A DNA stretch of 30,148 nucleotides, from the NCBI GenBank assembly GCA_037382065.1, contig JARRQF010000027.1, positions 1 through 30,148 on the forward strand, written 5' to 3'. Of the stretch, positions 1 through 7,231 are shown piece by piece (within the stretch, counting starts at the first letter, position 1; each line of letters starts with the position of its first letter). A program made the position numbers and the translations under genes. The notes below the pieces were generated by a model. It did no database searches and was not told the DNA's origin. It was given only the letters and a program-made list of their open reading frames with translations. This DNA comes from Thiodiazotropha sp037382065 (GTDB lineage: Bacteria; Pseudomonadota; Gammaproteobacteria; Chromatiales; Chromatiaceae).

Positions 1-525
1 GTTTTTTCAATGGCAAGCAAATGGAATTCGCCTCTAATGTGGAGTCATTACGCTGACGAGCACAAAGGAATTTGCGTCGAATACGATATTTCAAACGCAG
101 CGTGCAAAAAACCTAAGCCAGTTGACTATGAAGGTGAAAGAGGAATCGCTCTCAGTAAAATTTCAGAGTATGTAATTTATTCTTCCTCAGATGCTTTGAA
201 TGAAATCGAACAAAAGTATTTCTATACAAAAGCTAATCAATGGAACTATGAAGAGGAGTGGCGATTCGTATCAGAAAAGCAAGGGTTAGCTTCTGTACCG
301 TTTCATTTGAGCGCTCTCTATTTCGGCATGAGATGTCCGTACTCAATTATTTCTACAATTGTAAAACTGTTTAATGGTTCGAGTTCGTGTACAAATTTTT
401 ATCATGATTACGCTAGTCAAAGAAATTTTGAAATACTTAGTTCTAAAGTTGATGTTGACGAGTTGATGGCTTCAACACCGAGGCCATCTATGGCTTTAGC
501 ATTTAGTTCAATACCTAAGATATAA
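1..525 (+). CDS. DUF2971 family protein, 5' end outside the window
   Basis: The frame is open from the left edge to a stop at 523-525, so the N-terminal part is missing; the Met at 10 is probably internal. The visible part carries the hallmark of DUF2971 proteins: a Leu-Met-Trp-Ser-His-Tyr-Ala-Asp segment followed by His-Lys-Gly-Ile-Cys-Val-Glu-Tyr-Asp, then a downstream Glu-Glu-Glu-Trp-Arg motif in the region where the family usually has such a block. The biochemical role of the family is not established. Members are common in genomic islands next to phage-defence genes, which fits the RloC-like and DUF2130 genes downstream. No signal peptide or membrane segment is seen in the available part. 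Family assignment is fairly secure; any function is inference. Confidence 0.75.
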   Translation, partial: VFSMASKWNSPLMWSHYADEHKGICVEYDISNAACKKPKPVDYEGERGIALSKISEYVIYSSSDALNEIEQKYFYTKANQWNYEEEWRFVSEKQGLASVPFHLSALYFGMRCPYSIISTIVKLFNGSSSCTNFYHDYASQRNFEILSSKVDVDELMASTPRPSMALAFSSIPKI

Positions 526-562
526 AATATACCCAACCGAAGAAGTACCGAAAGTACCGGAA

Positions 563-675
563 AAGTACCAGGACAGTCACCGTTTGGGATAGTCTAAAGC
601 CATTCAAAATCAGATGGTTATTTCAAATACCACTATAGTCGAAACATCGTTTAAATAGTGAGTGTCCTCGTATTA
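563..675. repeat. 113-bp direct repeat, copy A
   Basis: This copy matches 1170-1282 at a constant offset of 607 bp, with two mismatches outside a 20-nt core (632-651) that differs at about nine of 20 positions. The core is enclosed by ATTTcAAA and TTTAAAT, which can pair with one bulged C. Copy A has the 8-bp palindrome ACTATAGT in the core. Three GTACC motifs spaced 9 and 11 bp (545, 554, 565) lead into the repeat. The pair brackets the small leftward gene at 706-1137. Confidence 0.85.
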
Positions 676-705
676 CTCGAAAAATGATCGTTTAAATTTC
701 CACTG

Positions 706-1137
706 TTAGACAGCATTATCCAATTGTTTATCACAGATCTTAATAAACGCACTATACTTATTAACTAACTCTTTTTTATTCCCCGCTAGACTATCTCTAC
801 GCTCTTTTTCATCGTCGGAGACTATTTTGCACCAGTGTAGTGCGTCACGGGCAGCATTGACTATTTCTGGGTATTTGTTGTATTTGCCAATCACATGATC
901 ATCATCTAGCATCATCTTCTTATACTTGTCAGATTTCATTTCATAAGGTTTCGAGTTAGAAGCTAACTCGAAATATCTTCCTACCTCATCTTTAAGCTCC
1001 TCGATTTCAGTTAGCATTCGTTCTCTTCGTGTTTTCTTGAATTCTCGTTTTTCTTTTGAGATATATATTAAATGATCAACAAACTTGGTGAATCCATATG
1101 TACAAAGTGCGACCACTAATGTTTGCCACCATTCCAT
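706..1137 (-). CDS. small membrane-anchored coiled-coil protein of unknown family
   Basis: The 143-residue product is not recognised. Residues 2-26 (Trp-Trp-Gln-Thr-Leu-Val-Val-Ala-Leu...) form one hydrophobic segment. A long, charged, probably helical cytoplasmic part follows (Lys-Glu-Lys-Arg-Glu-Phe-Lys-Lys, then Glu-Glu-Leu-Lys-Asp-Glu), with coiled-coil character in the first half. This N-in single-pass plus helical layout is common for small accessory or effector proteins. The start Met directly precedes the membrane segment. An AGAGGT lies about 12 nt upstream, a rather distant ribosome-binding site. The gene runs opposite to its neighbours and sits exactly between two copies of a 113-bp repeat, suggesting it entered or was duplicated as a unit. 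It could be a membrane effector of the neighbouring defence-type genes, but nothing in the sequence proves this. Confidence 0.6.
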   Translation of the reverse strand: MEWWQTLVVALCTYGFTKFVDHLIYISKEKREFKKTRRERMLTEIEELKDEVGRYFELASNSKPYEMKSDKYKKMMLDDDHVIGKYNKYPEIVNAARDALHWCKIVSDDEKERRDSLAGNKKELVNKYSAFIKICDKQLDNAV

Positions 1138-1169
1138 AATGTTTATGATACCTCTTTTGTAATCTAATC

Positions 1170-1282
1170 AAGTACCAGGACAGTCACCGTTTGGGATAGT
1201 CTAAAGTCATTCAAAATCAGATGGTTATTTCAAATGACAGCGCTTTCGCAACAACGTTTAAATAGTGAGTGTTCTCGTATTA
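1170..1282. repeat. 113-bp direct repeat, copy B
   Basis: This is the second copy of the repeat at 563-675, in the same orientation. Its 20-nt core (1239-1258) carries AGCGCT where copy A has ACTATAGT. It lies just upstream of the small leftward gene and about 230 bp before the RloC-like gene. No integron attC core (RYYYAAC/GTTRRRY pair) was found in it. Confidence 0.85.
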
Positions 1283-1510
1283 TTAGTTTTAAACTGTTAG
1301 CGAGAAGTGTCTCAGCTACCAGCCAGAAGCAGAAGAATGAACTATTATATTTCGATAAACCTAGTACTCCAAGGCAGACCTAAGTTTTGTGCAGTGCAAT
1401 AGGCTGTAGTCGACCCAAAGCAGACACTGGGGTAACAAACGAAGTGGTAGCTGGAATCAGTAATATTGTTTTTGTAATGTAAAGCAATCCATCAGAATCG
1501 GTGAGATCAC
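1283..1510. other. gene-free leader of the RloC-like gene with a spaced inverted repeat
   Basis: No open frame of note lies here. A 9-bp perfect inverted repeat, CAGCTACCA (1313-1321) and TGGTAGCTG (1445-1453), encloses 123 nt. The end of the region provides GGTGAG, a plausible ribosome-binding site for the GTG at 1511. The enclosed part could be an RNA, but a 9-bp match over this distance can also occur by chance. Confidence 0.35.
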
Positions 1511-3679
1511 GTGATAAACGAAATCAAAATGGAAGGAGTTTCGAGCTTTAAAGGTTCGACTTCGCTAATCACAGATAAGAAAATCAACTTGGTCTATGGG
1601 TTAAATGGAACAGGAAAGTCTACACTATCAAACTTCCTTTATGATCCAACGGTATCCAAATTTAACAAATGTAGTATTACTCCCATCCAAACAGACACTA
1701 TTTTTGTTTACAATCAGAGGTTTATACAAGATAACTTTTTTGTTTCCGATGGCCTGAAAGGGATTTTCAGTCTCTCAAAAGAAAACAAGGCTGCTGAGGA
1801 AAAAATTACGAAAGCAGAAAAAAGAATTCACGAACTCAATCAAACACTTCAATCCAAGCAGACGAGTAAAACAGGTACTTCACAGAACTTTACCTCTCAG
1901 AGGCAAAAGGCCATGGATAAAGTTTGGAAAATTAAAACCACCTATACAGGCGGTGATCGAGTACTTAAGTACTGCCTAGAAGGCCTAAGGGGAAACAGAG
2001 ATCGACTGTTTGAACATTTGGTGGCAGTCGAAAAACCAACGAGTGAACCCGAAAAGACTATTACTAAACTCAAGGACGAAGTGGAAGCTCTTAAAGGTGG
2101 TGACGCTCATCCACAACCGGAGCTGCCAACATTAGATTTTTCAGCTTCTAATATTGAGTCAAACTCAATTTTCAGCAAAGCAATAGTTGGAAACGAAGAT
2201 AGTGTAGTAGCCAAGCTCATTGAGAACCTAGGGAACTCCGATTGGGTTAATCAAGGGTTGGCATACATTCCTGATCATTTAGATGAACAAGGATCTCCTT
2301 GTCCATTCTGCCAAGAAAATACAATCACCCAACATTTGGCGGATAAAATAACGGATTATTTTGATGAATCTTATCAAATTGACATTGAAACTCTTGAGGA
2401 CTTAAAAACAAAGTACCTTGAAGCTATAGACAAACTAGATTCACTGAAGACTTATTCTGAACATCCATTTTCTCCAGAAAAGCACTCGGTTATTACTCAA
2501 AAATACCAGTTATGCACATCTGTATTGGGCAAAAACAAAAATCTCATAGAGGAAAAGTTAAAGAGCCCAAAGACAGTTCTTAAGCTAGAGGATTCAGTAC
2601 CGGTGTTTGCGTCCTTTAACGAGGAAGTGAGTGCAATAAATAGCCAAATCCATGCATACAACACAAAGCTTGCAAACAAAGAATCAACATTAAAGTCATT
2701 AAAGACCGAGTTTTGGAGAATTTTGCGCTGGCAATATGATCAAACTATTTCAAGATTTAAGGAGGATTTGAATGAGACCAATAATAAACTGGCAGAGATT
2801 GATGAAGAATTAAAAGGAATTGATTCCGATATTGGTGTTCAAAAGTCCATTATATCTGAAGCACAGAGAGAGACCGTAAATATTGAAGAGGCTGTGAATT
2901 CAATTAATTATGGACTTATTGACCTAGGAATAGAAGATTTCAGCATTGTTAAACACACCGAAAGTCTCTATAGGATTGTTCGCACAGGAGAGTCAACAGA
3001 CGCCTTTCACACTTTAAGTGAGGGCGAGAAAATGATGATTAGTTTTCTATATTTCTGCGAACTATGCAAGGGTAGAGCTAGTGCTGATGACACGAATATA
3101 AAGCGAATTGCAATTATTGATGATCCAATTTCTAGCTTATCCCATGTATTTATCTTTAATGTTGGACAATTAATTCGATCAATATTTTTTAGGTTAGATC
3201 GTTTTAGCCAAGTTTTTGTGCTTACTCATAGTTTGTACTTCTTCTATGAGCTAACAGACCCTAACCATGAGAGAAGAAATGAAAACCAGAAACTATTTAG
3301 GCTATTGAAATCTGCGTCAGGTAGTAGGATTCTGGAAATGAAGTATGAGGAGATTCAAAATGATTACCAAGCATATTGGTCAGTTATAAATGATACAGAT
3401 CAGCCGCCAGCACTTATTGCGAACTGTATGCGAAATATTGTTGAGTACTTCTTTAATTTTGTAAGGCGCAGAGATCTTAACAATGTTTTTCAAATGACAG
3501 AACTCCAAGATGGTAAATATCAAGCTTTTTGTCGATATGTAAATCGCGAGTCTCATTCCTTGGGGCAGAACATTATCGACATGAAGGAATTTGACTACGA
3601 CGTCTTTAGAGAGGGATTACGATTAGTATTTAAAGAAACAGGTTATGAAGACCATTACGATGAGATGTCTAAGTGTTAG
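1511..3679 (+). CDS. AAA_13 ATPase with zinc hook and anticodon-nuclease-like C-terminus (RloC/PrrC type)
   Basis: The 722-residue SMC/Rad50-like ATPase has Walker A GLNGTGKS at 30-37 and a zinc-hook CPFC at 264-267 between two coiled-coil arms. The ABC signature LSEGEK is at 502-507, Walker B with D537-D538 follows, and the H-loop His is H573. After the ATPase core, R641-x3-E645 and H682 (in NRESHS) reproduce the Arg-x3-Glu...His catalytic pattern known from the PrrC anticodon nuclease (R320, E324, H356) and from RloC. RloC-type proteins cleave tRNA anticodons and are thought to be activated by DNA damage or phage infection; ATP use and zinc-hook movement control the nuclease. The start is GTG at 1511, supported by GGTGAG upstream and because the first strand (INEIKMEG) belongs to the ATPase fold; the next ATG is at 1529. 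No restriction-modification genes are visible nearby. A non-nuclease AAA_13 defence ATPase is the main alternative. Confidence 0.75.
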   Translation: MINEIKMEGVSSFKGSTSLITDKKINLVYGLNGTGKSTLSNFLYDPTVSKFNKCSITPIQTDTIFVYNQRFIQDNFFVSDGLKGIFSLSKENKAAEEKITKAEKRIHELNQTLQSKQTSKTGTSQNFTSQRQKAMDKVWKIKTTYTGGDRVLKYCLEGLRGNRDRLFEHLVAVEKPTSEPEKTITKLKDEVEALKGGDAHPQPELPTLDFSASNIESNSIFSKAIVGNEDSVVAKLIENLGNSDWVNQGLAYIPDHLDEQGSPCPFCQENTITQHLADKITDYFDESYQIDIETLEDLKTKYLEAIDKLDSLKTYSEHPFSPEKHSVITQKYQLCTSVLGKNKNLIEEKLKSPKTVLKLEDSVPVFASFNEEVSAINSQIHAYNTKLANKESTLKSLKTEFWRILRWQYDQTISRFKEDLNETNNKLAEIDEELKGIDSDIGVQKSIISEAQRETVNIEEAVNSINYGLIDLGIEDFSIVKHTESLYRIVRTGESTDAFHTLSEGEKMMISFLYFCELCKGRASADDTNIKRIAIIDDPISSLSHVFIFNVGQLIRSIFFRLDRFSQVFVLTHSLYFFYELTDPNHERRNENQKLFRLLKSASGSRILEMKYEEIQNDYQAYWSVINDTDQPPALIANCMRNIVEYFFNFVRRRDLNNVFQMTELQDGKYQAFCRYVNRESHSLGQNIIDMKEFDYDVFREGLRLVFKETGYEDHYDEMSKC

Positions 3680-3764
3680 ATAAATATCTAGACAGTAATC
3701 ACTGTTGTATGGAAATATTTCCGTGCATAAACACAGAGAGATCCAGTTTATGTCTACTTAGACA
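3677..3764. promoter_or_regulatory. cluster of four short palindromes between the ATPase and DUF2130 genes
   Basis: Four dyads lie in 88 nt: TAGATA-AA-TATCTA (3677-3690), ACAGT-aatc-ACTGT (3692-3705), GGAAATATTTCC (3711-3722) and TGTCTA-CT-TAGACA (3751-3764). None is followed by a T-run typical of an intrinsic terminator. They could be protein-binding sites or RNA structures controlling the second gene, which has its own AAAGGA about 10 nt before its ATG. Confidence 0.45.
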
Positions 3765-3789
3765 TTACTAATGAAAAGGATAGTTAGTT

Positions 3790-5199
3790 ATGCACGAAAT
3801 CATCTGCCCCCACTGTAAAAAAGAATTTAAAATTGACGAAGCCGGGTATGCAGATATTCTGAAACAGGTGCGCGATAAAGAATTTGAACAGCAATTGCAT
3901 GAAAGGCTTGAGCTGGCCGAGAAAGATAAGTTAAATGCTGTAGAACTTGCCAAAGAAAAGGCCGATAGCGAAATGCAGAAGGCGGCAGCAGCGAAGGATG
4001 CAGAAATTCAAGAACTGAAGGCAAAAATAGAAGCCAGTGAGGTTGCACAAAAATTAGCTGTGACCGAGGCTCTGAAGTTCGTAGAAAAAGAACGCGATGA
4101 ACTCGAAAGCGCACTCAAACAGGTTAGAAAAGATCACGAAAGTGCTTCAAAGTTAGCTAAGGCGAACCACTCAAATTTACTTCAAGAAACCTCTGCTAAA
4201 AAGGACGCGGAGATTCAAGAGCTAAAGGCAAAGCTCAGCGCTAATGAAGCCGCACATAAGCATGCAGTTTCCGAGGCGGTTAACGAAGCTAATAAAGAGC
4301 GCGACCAGCTAAGAAGCGACCTTGATCGAGTAGTGCTTGAGAAGCAGCTTGCTGAAAAGTCACTCAAAGATAAGTACGAAACACAGATTAAAGATCGTGA
4401 TGACGCGATTGAGCGTCTCAGAGATATGAAGGCACGTTTATCCACCAAGATGGTTGGAGAAACCCTCGAACAGCACTGTGAAACCGAATTTAACCGTATT
4501 CGAGCAACCGCATTTCCCAAGGCGTATTTTGAAAAAGATAACGATGCACAAACTGGTAGTAAGGGTGATTATATCTTTCGTGATTTAGACGATTCCGGCA
4601 TAGAGATTGTGTCGATTATGTTCGAAATGAAGAATGAGAGCGACGAAACAGCCACCAAGAAGAAAAATGAAGATTTTCTTAAAGAGCTTGATAAGGATCG
4701 TACAGAGAAAAATTGTGAATACGCGGTTCTCGTATCTCTTCTAGAGCCGGATAGCGAACTTTATAATTCAGGTATTGTTGATGTGTCGTACCGTTATCCA
4801 AAGACGTACGTTGTACGGCCGCAATTCTTTATTCCAATGATTACTCTTCTGCGAAACGCCGCTCAGAACTCACTTAAATATAAAACTGAGCTTGCATTGG
4901 TTAAAGAACAAAATATTGACATAACGAATTTTGAGAATGAGCTTGATGCGTTTAAAACAGGTTTTGCTAGAAACTACGAATTAGCGTCTAAAAAATTCAA
5001 AACAGCAATTGATGAGATTGATAAAACTATCAATCATCTTCAGAAAACCAAGGATGCATTGCTTGGTTCTGAAAATAATCTCCGTCTTGCCAATAACAAG
5101 GCAGATGACTTAACTGTTAAAAAGTTGACCAAGAAGAATCCAACAATGGCGGCGAAATTCGCTGAACTCAAGAACAATGATACATCTGACTCTGAGTAA
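3790..5199 (+). CDS. DUF2130 protein: coiled coil with RmuC-like/PD-(D/E)XK core
   Basis: The 469-residue protein belongs to the DUF2130 family. The start Met is followed by a single CPHC knuckle (C6-C9). A long Lys/Glu/Ala-rich coiled coil follows (about 25-215) in which a block with DAEIQELKAK is repeated. The conserved core runs from about 220 to 365. Inside it, G259-D260-Y and F278-E279-M-K281 give the Asp...Glu-x-Lys spacing of PD-(D/E)XK nucleases, and a second helical segment ends the chain. The layout resembles RmuC, which limits DNA rearrangements. Molecular function of DUF2130 is not established; a DNA-acting nuclease is inference. It follows the RloC-like gene on the same strand after 110 nt and may act with it. 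Family assignment is strong, mechanism is not. Confidence 0.8.
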   Translation: MHEIICPHCKKEFKIDEAGYADILKQVRDKEFEQQLHERLELAEKDKLNAVELAKEKADSEMQKAAAAKDAEIQELKAKIEASEVAQKLAVTEALKFVEKERDELESALKQVRKDHESASKLAKANHSNLLQETSAKKDAEIQELKAKLSANEAAHKHAVSEAVNEANKERDQLRSDLDRVVLEKQLAEKSLKDKYETQIKDRDDAIERLRDMKARLSTKMVGETLEQHCETEFNRIRATAFPKAYFEKDNDAQTGSKGDYIFRDLDDSGIEIVSIMFEMKNESDETATKKKNEDFLKELDKDRTEKNCEYAVLVSLLEPDSELYNSGIVDVSYRYPKTYVVRPQFFIPMITLLRNAAQNSLKYKTELALVKEQNIDITNFENELDAFKTGFARNYELASKKFKTAIDEIDKTINHLQKTKDALLGSENNLRLANNKADDLTVKKLTKKNPTMAAKFAELKNNDTSDSE

Positions 5200-5412
5200 G
5201 TTTTAATCTGCCACCAGTTACAGACTGGGCGTCCGCTTTCGGAAAATCTCTATGTCCGCTAATGGCCGGCTTCGGGCATTAACGGATGAAAGGGTAACGT
5301 CCGCTTTGCCTGCACAATTATGTGTATGTGCTATAAAACTATTAATATTCTGGCTTTGCAATATACTTTTAGTCAAAGTATATAGTTTCCACAATGTATA
5401 CCATATACGGAA
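5200..5412. other. convergent intergenic region with a dyad downstream of the repressor
   Basis: The region lies between two 3' ends. It contains a perfect 9-bp inverted repeat ATATACTTT (5361-5369) and AAAGTATAT (5375-5383) with a 5-nt loop, about 30 nt past the repressor stop. It is AT-rich and has no clear T-run, so it is only a possible terminator. The GC-richer part at 5227-5311 (TCCGCT repeated three times) looks like a dispersed intergenic sequence, not a gene. Confidence 0.4.
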
Positions 5413-6114
5413 CTATTCTGGTTCCCATTTACCAATGACTTTTCCAAGAATGCTGAACTCCTCAATGATAGCGGGATAATGAGAGTTAAGGGGTTTAAGA
5501 AAACGTCTTCCGGCATCTTCAGAATATACTTTGAATGTAACCGCATTATCAGCATTGAGTCTAGCAATTACTCTGTCACCACTCACAATCCCACTTCTTT
5601 GATCTGGATCGACGAAGATGATACATCCGTCAGGATAGCTTTTTCCGTGAGGTGAGGTCATGGCATCGCCTTCTACTCTCAAGGCATAGGTCTGTATTCC
5701 GTGAGAGGCTGGGCAGGGTAGATGAAGTTCAGCGTCACCTAGCTCAACCATATCTTTAGCCTCATGCCAGGAGCCAATTTGGACCCATGAAAATAAGGGT
5801 ACAAGCCCTCTCATGTCTGGCCCACCAGCAACATCCATTTTATTAGCATCATGAGATATCAGGCGTTCAGCGAGTTGGGGAAAGATCTCTGAAGGAGCGA
5901 CCTTTAAAAGTCTGGATAGTATGGTCAGTGAATTTAAGTTGATTGGAATGACGCCGTTTGCGTATTGACCAAAAGCTGAGGGTGATTTCCATCCTGCGGC
6001 ATACGAAATAGTCTCCTGGGTGTAGCCTAACTCCTTCTTTTTAGTGGTAAAAATAGCTTTTAATCGAGCGGCTGCAGCTTTTTCATCGGGTGTTAAGTGG
6101 CGTCTATTCATCAT
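5413..6114 (-). CDS. phage-type repressor, HTH + S24 domain with Ser-to-Ala at the catalytic site
   Basis: The 233-residue protein resembles the P22 c2/lambda CI class. Residues about 10-75 form the DNA-binding domain (recognition region near YTQETISYAAGWKSPSAF), followed by a linker containing an Ala96-Gly97 pair of the kind cleaved in these repressors. The S24 domain follows (LVPLFSWVQIGSW to the C-terminal VIGKWEPE). The nucleophile motif, usually Gly-Asp/Asn-Ser-Met, reads VEGDAM, with Ala151 (codon GCC, 5662-5664 on the complement) in place of Ser; the general-base Lys195 (VTFKVY) is kept. Self-cleavage should therefore be lost, though such variants do occur in phage-derived regulators. 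There is no ribosome-binding site, but a promoter places +1 at or next to the ATG, so the mRNA may be leaderless, as for lambda cI from PRM. Confidence 0.85.
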   Translation of the reverse strand: MMNRRHLTPDEKAAAARLKAIFTTKKKELGYTQETISYAAGWKSPSAFGQYANGVIPINLNSLTILSRLLKVAPSEIFPQLAERLISHDANKMDVAGGPDMRGLVPLFSWVQIGSWHEAKDMVELGDAELHLPCPASHGIQTYALRVEGDAMTSPHGKSYPDGCIIFVDPDQRSGIVSGDRVIARLNADNAVTFKVYSEDAGRRFLKPLNSHYPAIIEEFSILGKVIGKWEPE

Positions 6115-6120
6115 GAGATC

Positions 6121-6189
6121 AAATTAACCAGCATTGCTAGTGTGCGCAAACAGCAGTGCTATTGATTAAATGTGTAGCATTGCTATTAT
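6121..6189. promoter_or_regulatory. three palindromic operators with back-to-back promoters
   Basis: Three dyads with core AGCA-N-TGCT lie at 6130-6138, 6152-6160 and 6176-6184 (the last extends to TAGCATTGCTA). Their centres are 22 and 24 bp apart, matching the two-turn spacing of lambda operators. Leftward promoter: -35 TTGCGC (complement of 6144-6149), 17-bp spacer containing operator 1, -10 TAATTT (complement of 6121-6126). Rightward promoter: -35 TTGATT (6162-6167), 16-bp spacer containing operator 3, -10 TATTAT (6184-6189). The repressor gene starts immediately to the left. No gene follows on the right. Confidence 0.7.
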
Positions 6190-6220
6190 TCTCGCTTGCT
6201 AAAAAGATCAGTTGGGCAGC

Positions 6221-6363
6221 CCAGGACAATCGCACTACGTTAATCTTATGGAACTAGTCGAGATACCCACTCAATCTCAGAAAGCGGCTGGAATTCGCAT
6301 GACACATTTCATGATAGTGGTGTAAGCTGCGCTTACGCTATTTTATATTCCCCTCACCCTGGC
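6221..6363. repeat. 143-bp direct repeat, copy 1
   Basis: This copy recurs at 6853-6995 with a constant 632-bp offset and few mismatches. It contains the hairpin GTAAGC-TGC-GCTTAC (6322-6336). It begins right after a border motif (CTAAAAAGATCAGTTGGGC, 6199-6217) shared with other repeat modules in the window. No coding capacity is apparent. Confidence 0.85.
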
Positions 6364-6426
6364 GTGAACAAGCCCTTGGGTGCCACACAGTAAGCTGATG
6401 TTTACGATGCACTCGAAAAGTAGACT

Positions 6427-6449
6427 CCCTCTCCCCTTGCGGGAGAGGG
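6427..6449. repeat. short GC-rich intergenic palindrome
   Basis: CCCTCTCCC (6427-6435) and GGGAGAGGG (6441-6449) form a perfect hairpin with a 5-nt loop. It lies inside a CCCTCACC...GGTGAGGG type intergenic repeat of a kind widespread in proteobacteria. Confidence 0.7.
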
Positions 6450-6659
6450 CCGGGGTGAGGGGGATCTAATAACCGCTGAGCTGGCAAAACTTCTCAATCA
6501 AAACGAAATGCTTCGCAACATTTTTGTGGCGATTTATTTCTATTATGCATGAATTCACTATGAAGGATTCTATTCTTCGTGGCCTTCAAGTTCTTTGTGG
6601 TGAAATTTTTGGAGTCAATGTGATGGAATAACTCGTAACGTGCGGTCTGAGCATATTAT

Positions 6660-6752
6660 GTAGGATGTGGTGAGGCACGAACCGCATCATGGAGGTTCGT
6701 GAATCACTGCAAGCTGTTATTGATGCGGTTCGCACCGCTCACCGCATCCTAC
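6660..6752. repeat. 93-bp MITE-like hairpin element, copy 1
   Basis: The ends are about 30-bp imperfect inverted repeats: GTAGGATGTGGTGAG... on the left and ...CTCACCGCATCCTAC on the right. The middle, GGTTCGTGAATCACTGCAAG, is unpaired. A downstream tail (to 6809) with GAATTTTATCGCG and TTACCTATCGGTTTA accompanies other copies. No transposase is nearby. Confidence 0.75.
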
Positions 6753-6852
6753 GCAATTACGAATTTTATCGCGTATTCAAAAAGAGTTACCTATCGGTTT
6801 AAAAACACAGGGATGGTTGTCGGATAGATCCTTCAGCACCCTGGGGGTAACA

Positions 6853-6995
6853 CCAGGACAATCGCACTACGTTGATCTTATGGGACTCGTCGAGACACCC
6901 ACTCAATCTCAGAAAGCGCCAGGCATTCGCATGACATATTTCATGATAGTGGTGTAAGCTGCGCTTACGCTATTTTATATCCCCCTCACCCTGGC
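6853..6995. repeat. 143-bp direct repeat, copy 2
   Basis: This is the second copy of 6221-6363, same orientation, including the GTAAGC/GCTTAC hairpin and ending in CCCCTCACCCTGG. It is followed by a GTAGGGTGGG...CCCACC palindromic repeat (7031-7053). Confidence 0.85.
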
Positions 6996-7069
6996 CCTCC
7001 TCTCCCGCAAGGTAGGGTGTCGCAAAAGTCGTAGGGTGGGGCTCTGTCCCACCATTAAAAGGATGAAAT

Positions 7070-7162
7070 GTAGGATGTGGTGAGGTACGAACTGCATCAT
7101 TGATGTTCGTGAATCACTGCAAGCTGTTATTGATGCGGTTCGCACCGCTCACCGCATCCTAC
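7070..7162. repeat. 93-bp MITE-like hairpin element, copy 2
   Basis: This has the same structure as 6660-6752 with a few substitutions. It is preceded by CTGTCCCACCATTAAAAGG and followed by the same GAATTTTATCGCG tail to 7219. An inverted version of the whole composite lies at 28031-28190. Confidence 0.75.
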
Positions 7163-7231
7163 GCAATCACGAATTTTATCGCGACTTCAAAAAGAGTTAC
7201 CTATCGGTTTAAAAACACCATGGAATATCTC

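Noticed and set aside
563..1282. The bracketed small gene considered as an integron cassette with attC sites.
   Set aside because: No RYYYAAC/GTTRRRY core pair or integrase is visible, and the repeat does not fold like attC.
1313..1453. Retron msr-msd locus.
   Set aside because: No reverse transcriptase in the window and only a 9-bp inverted match; kept only as a low-interest RNA candidate.
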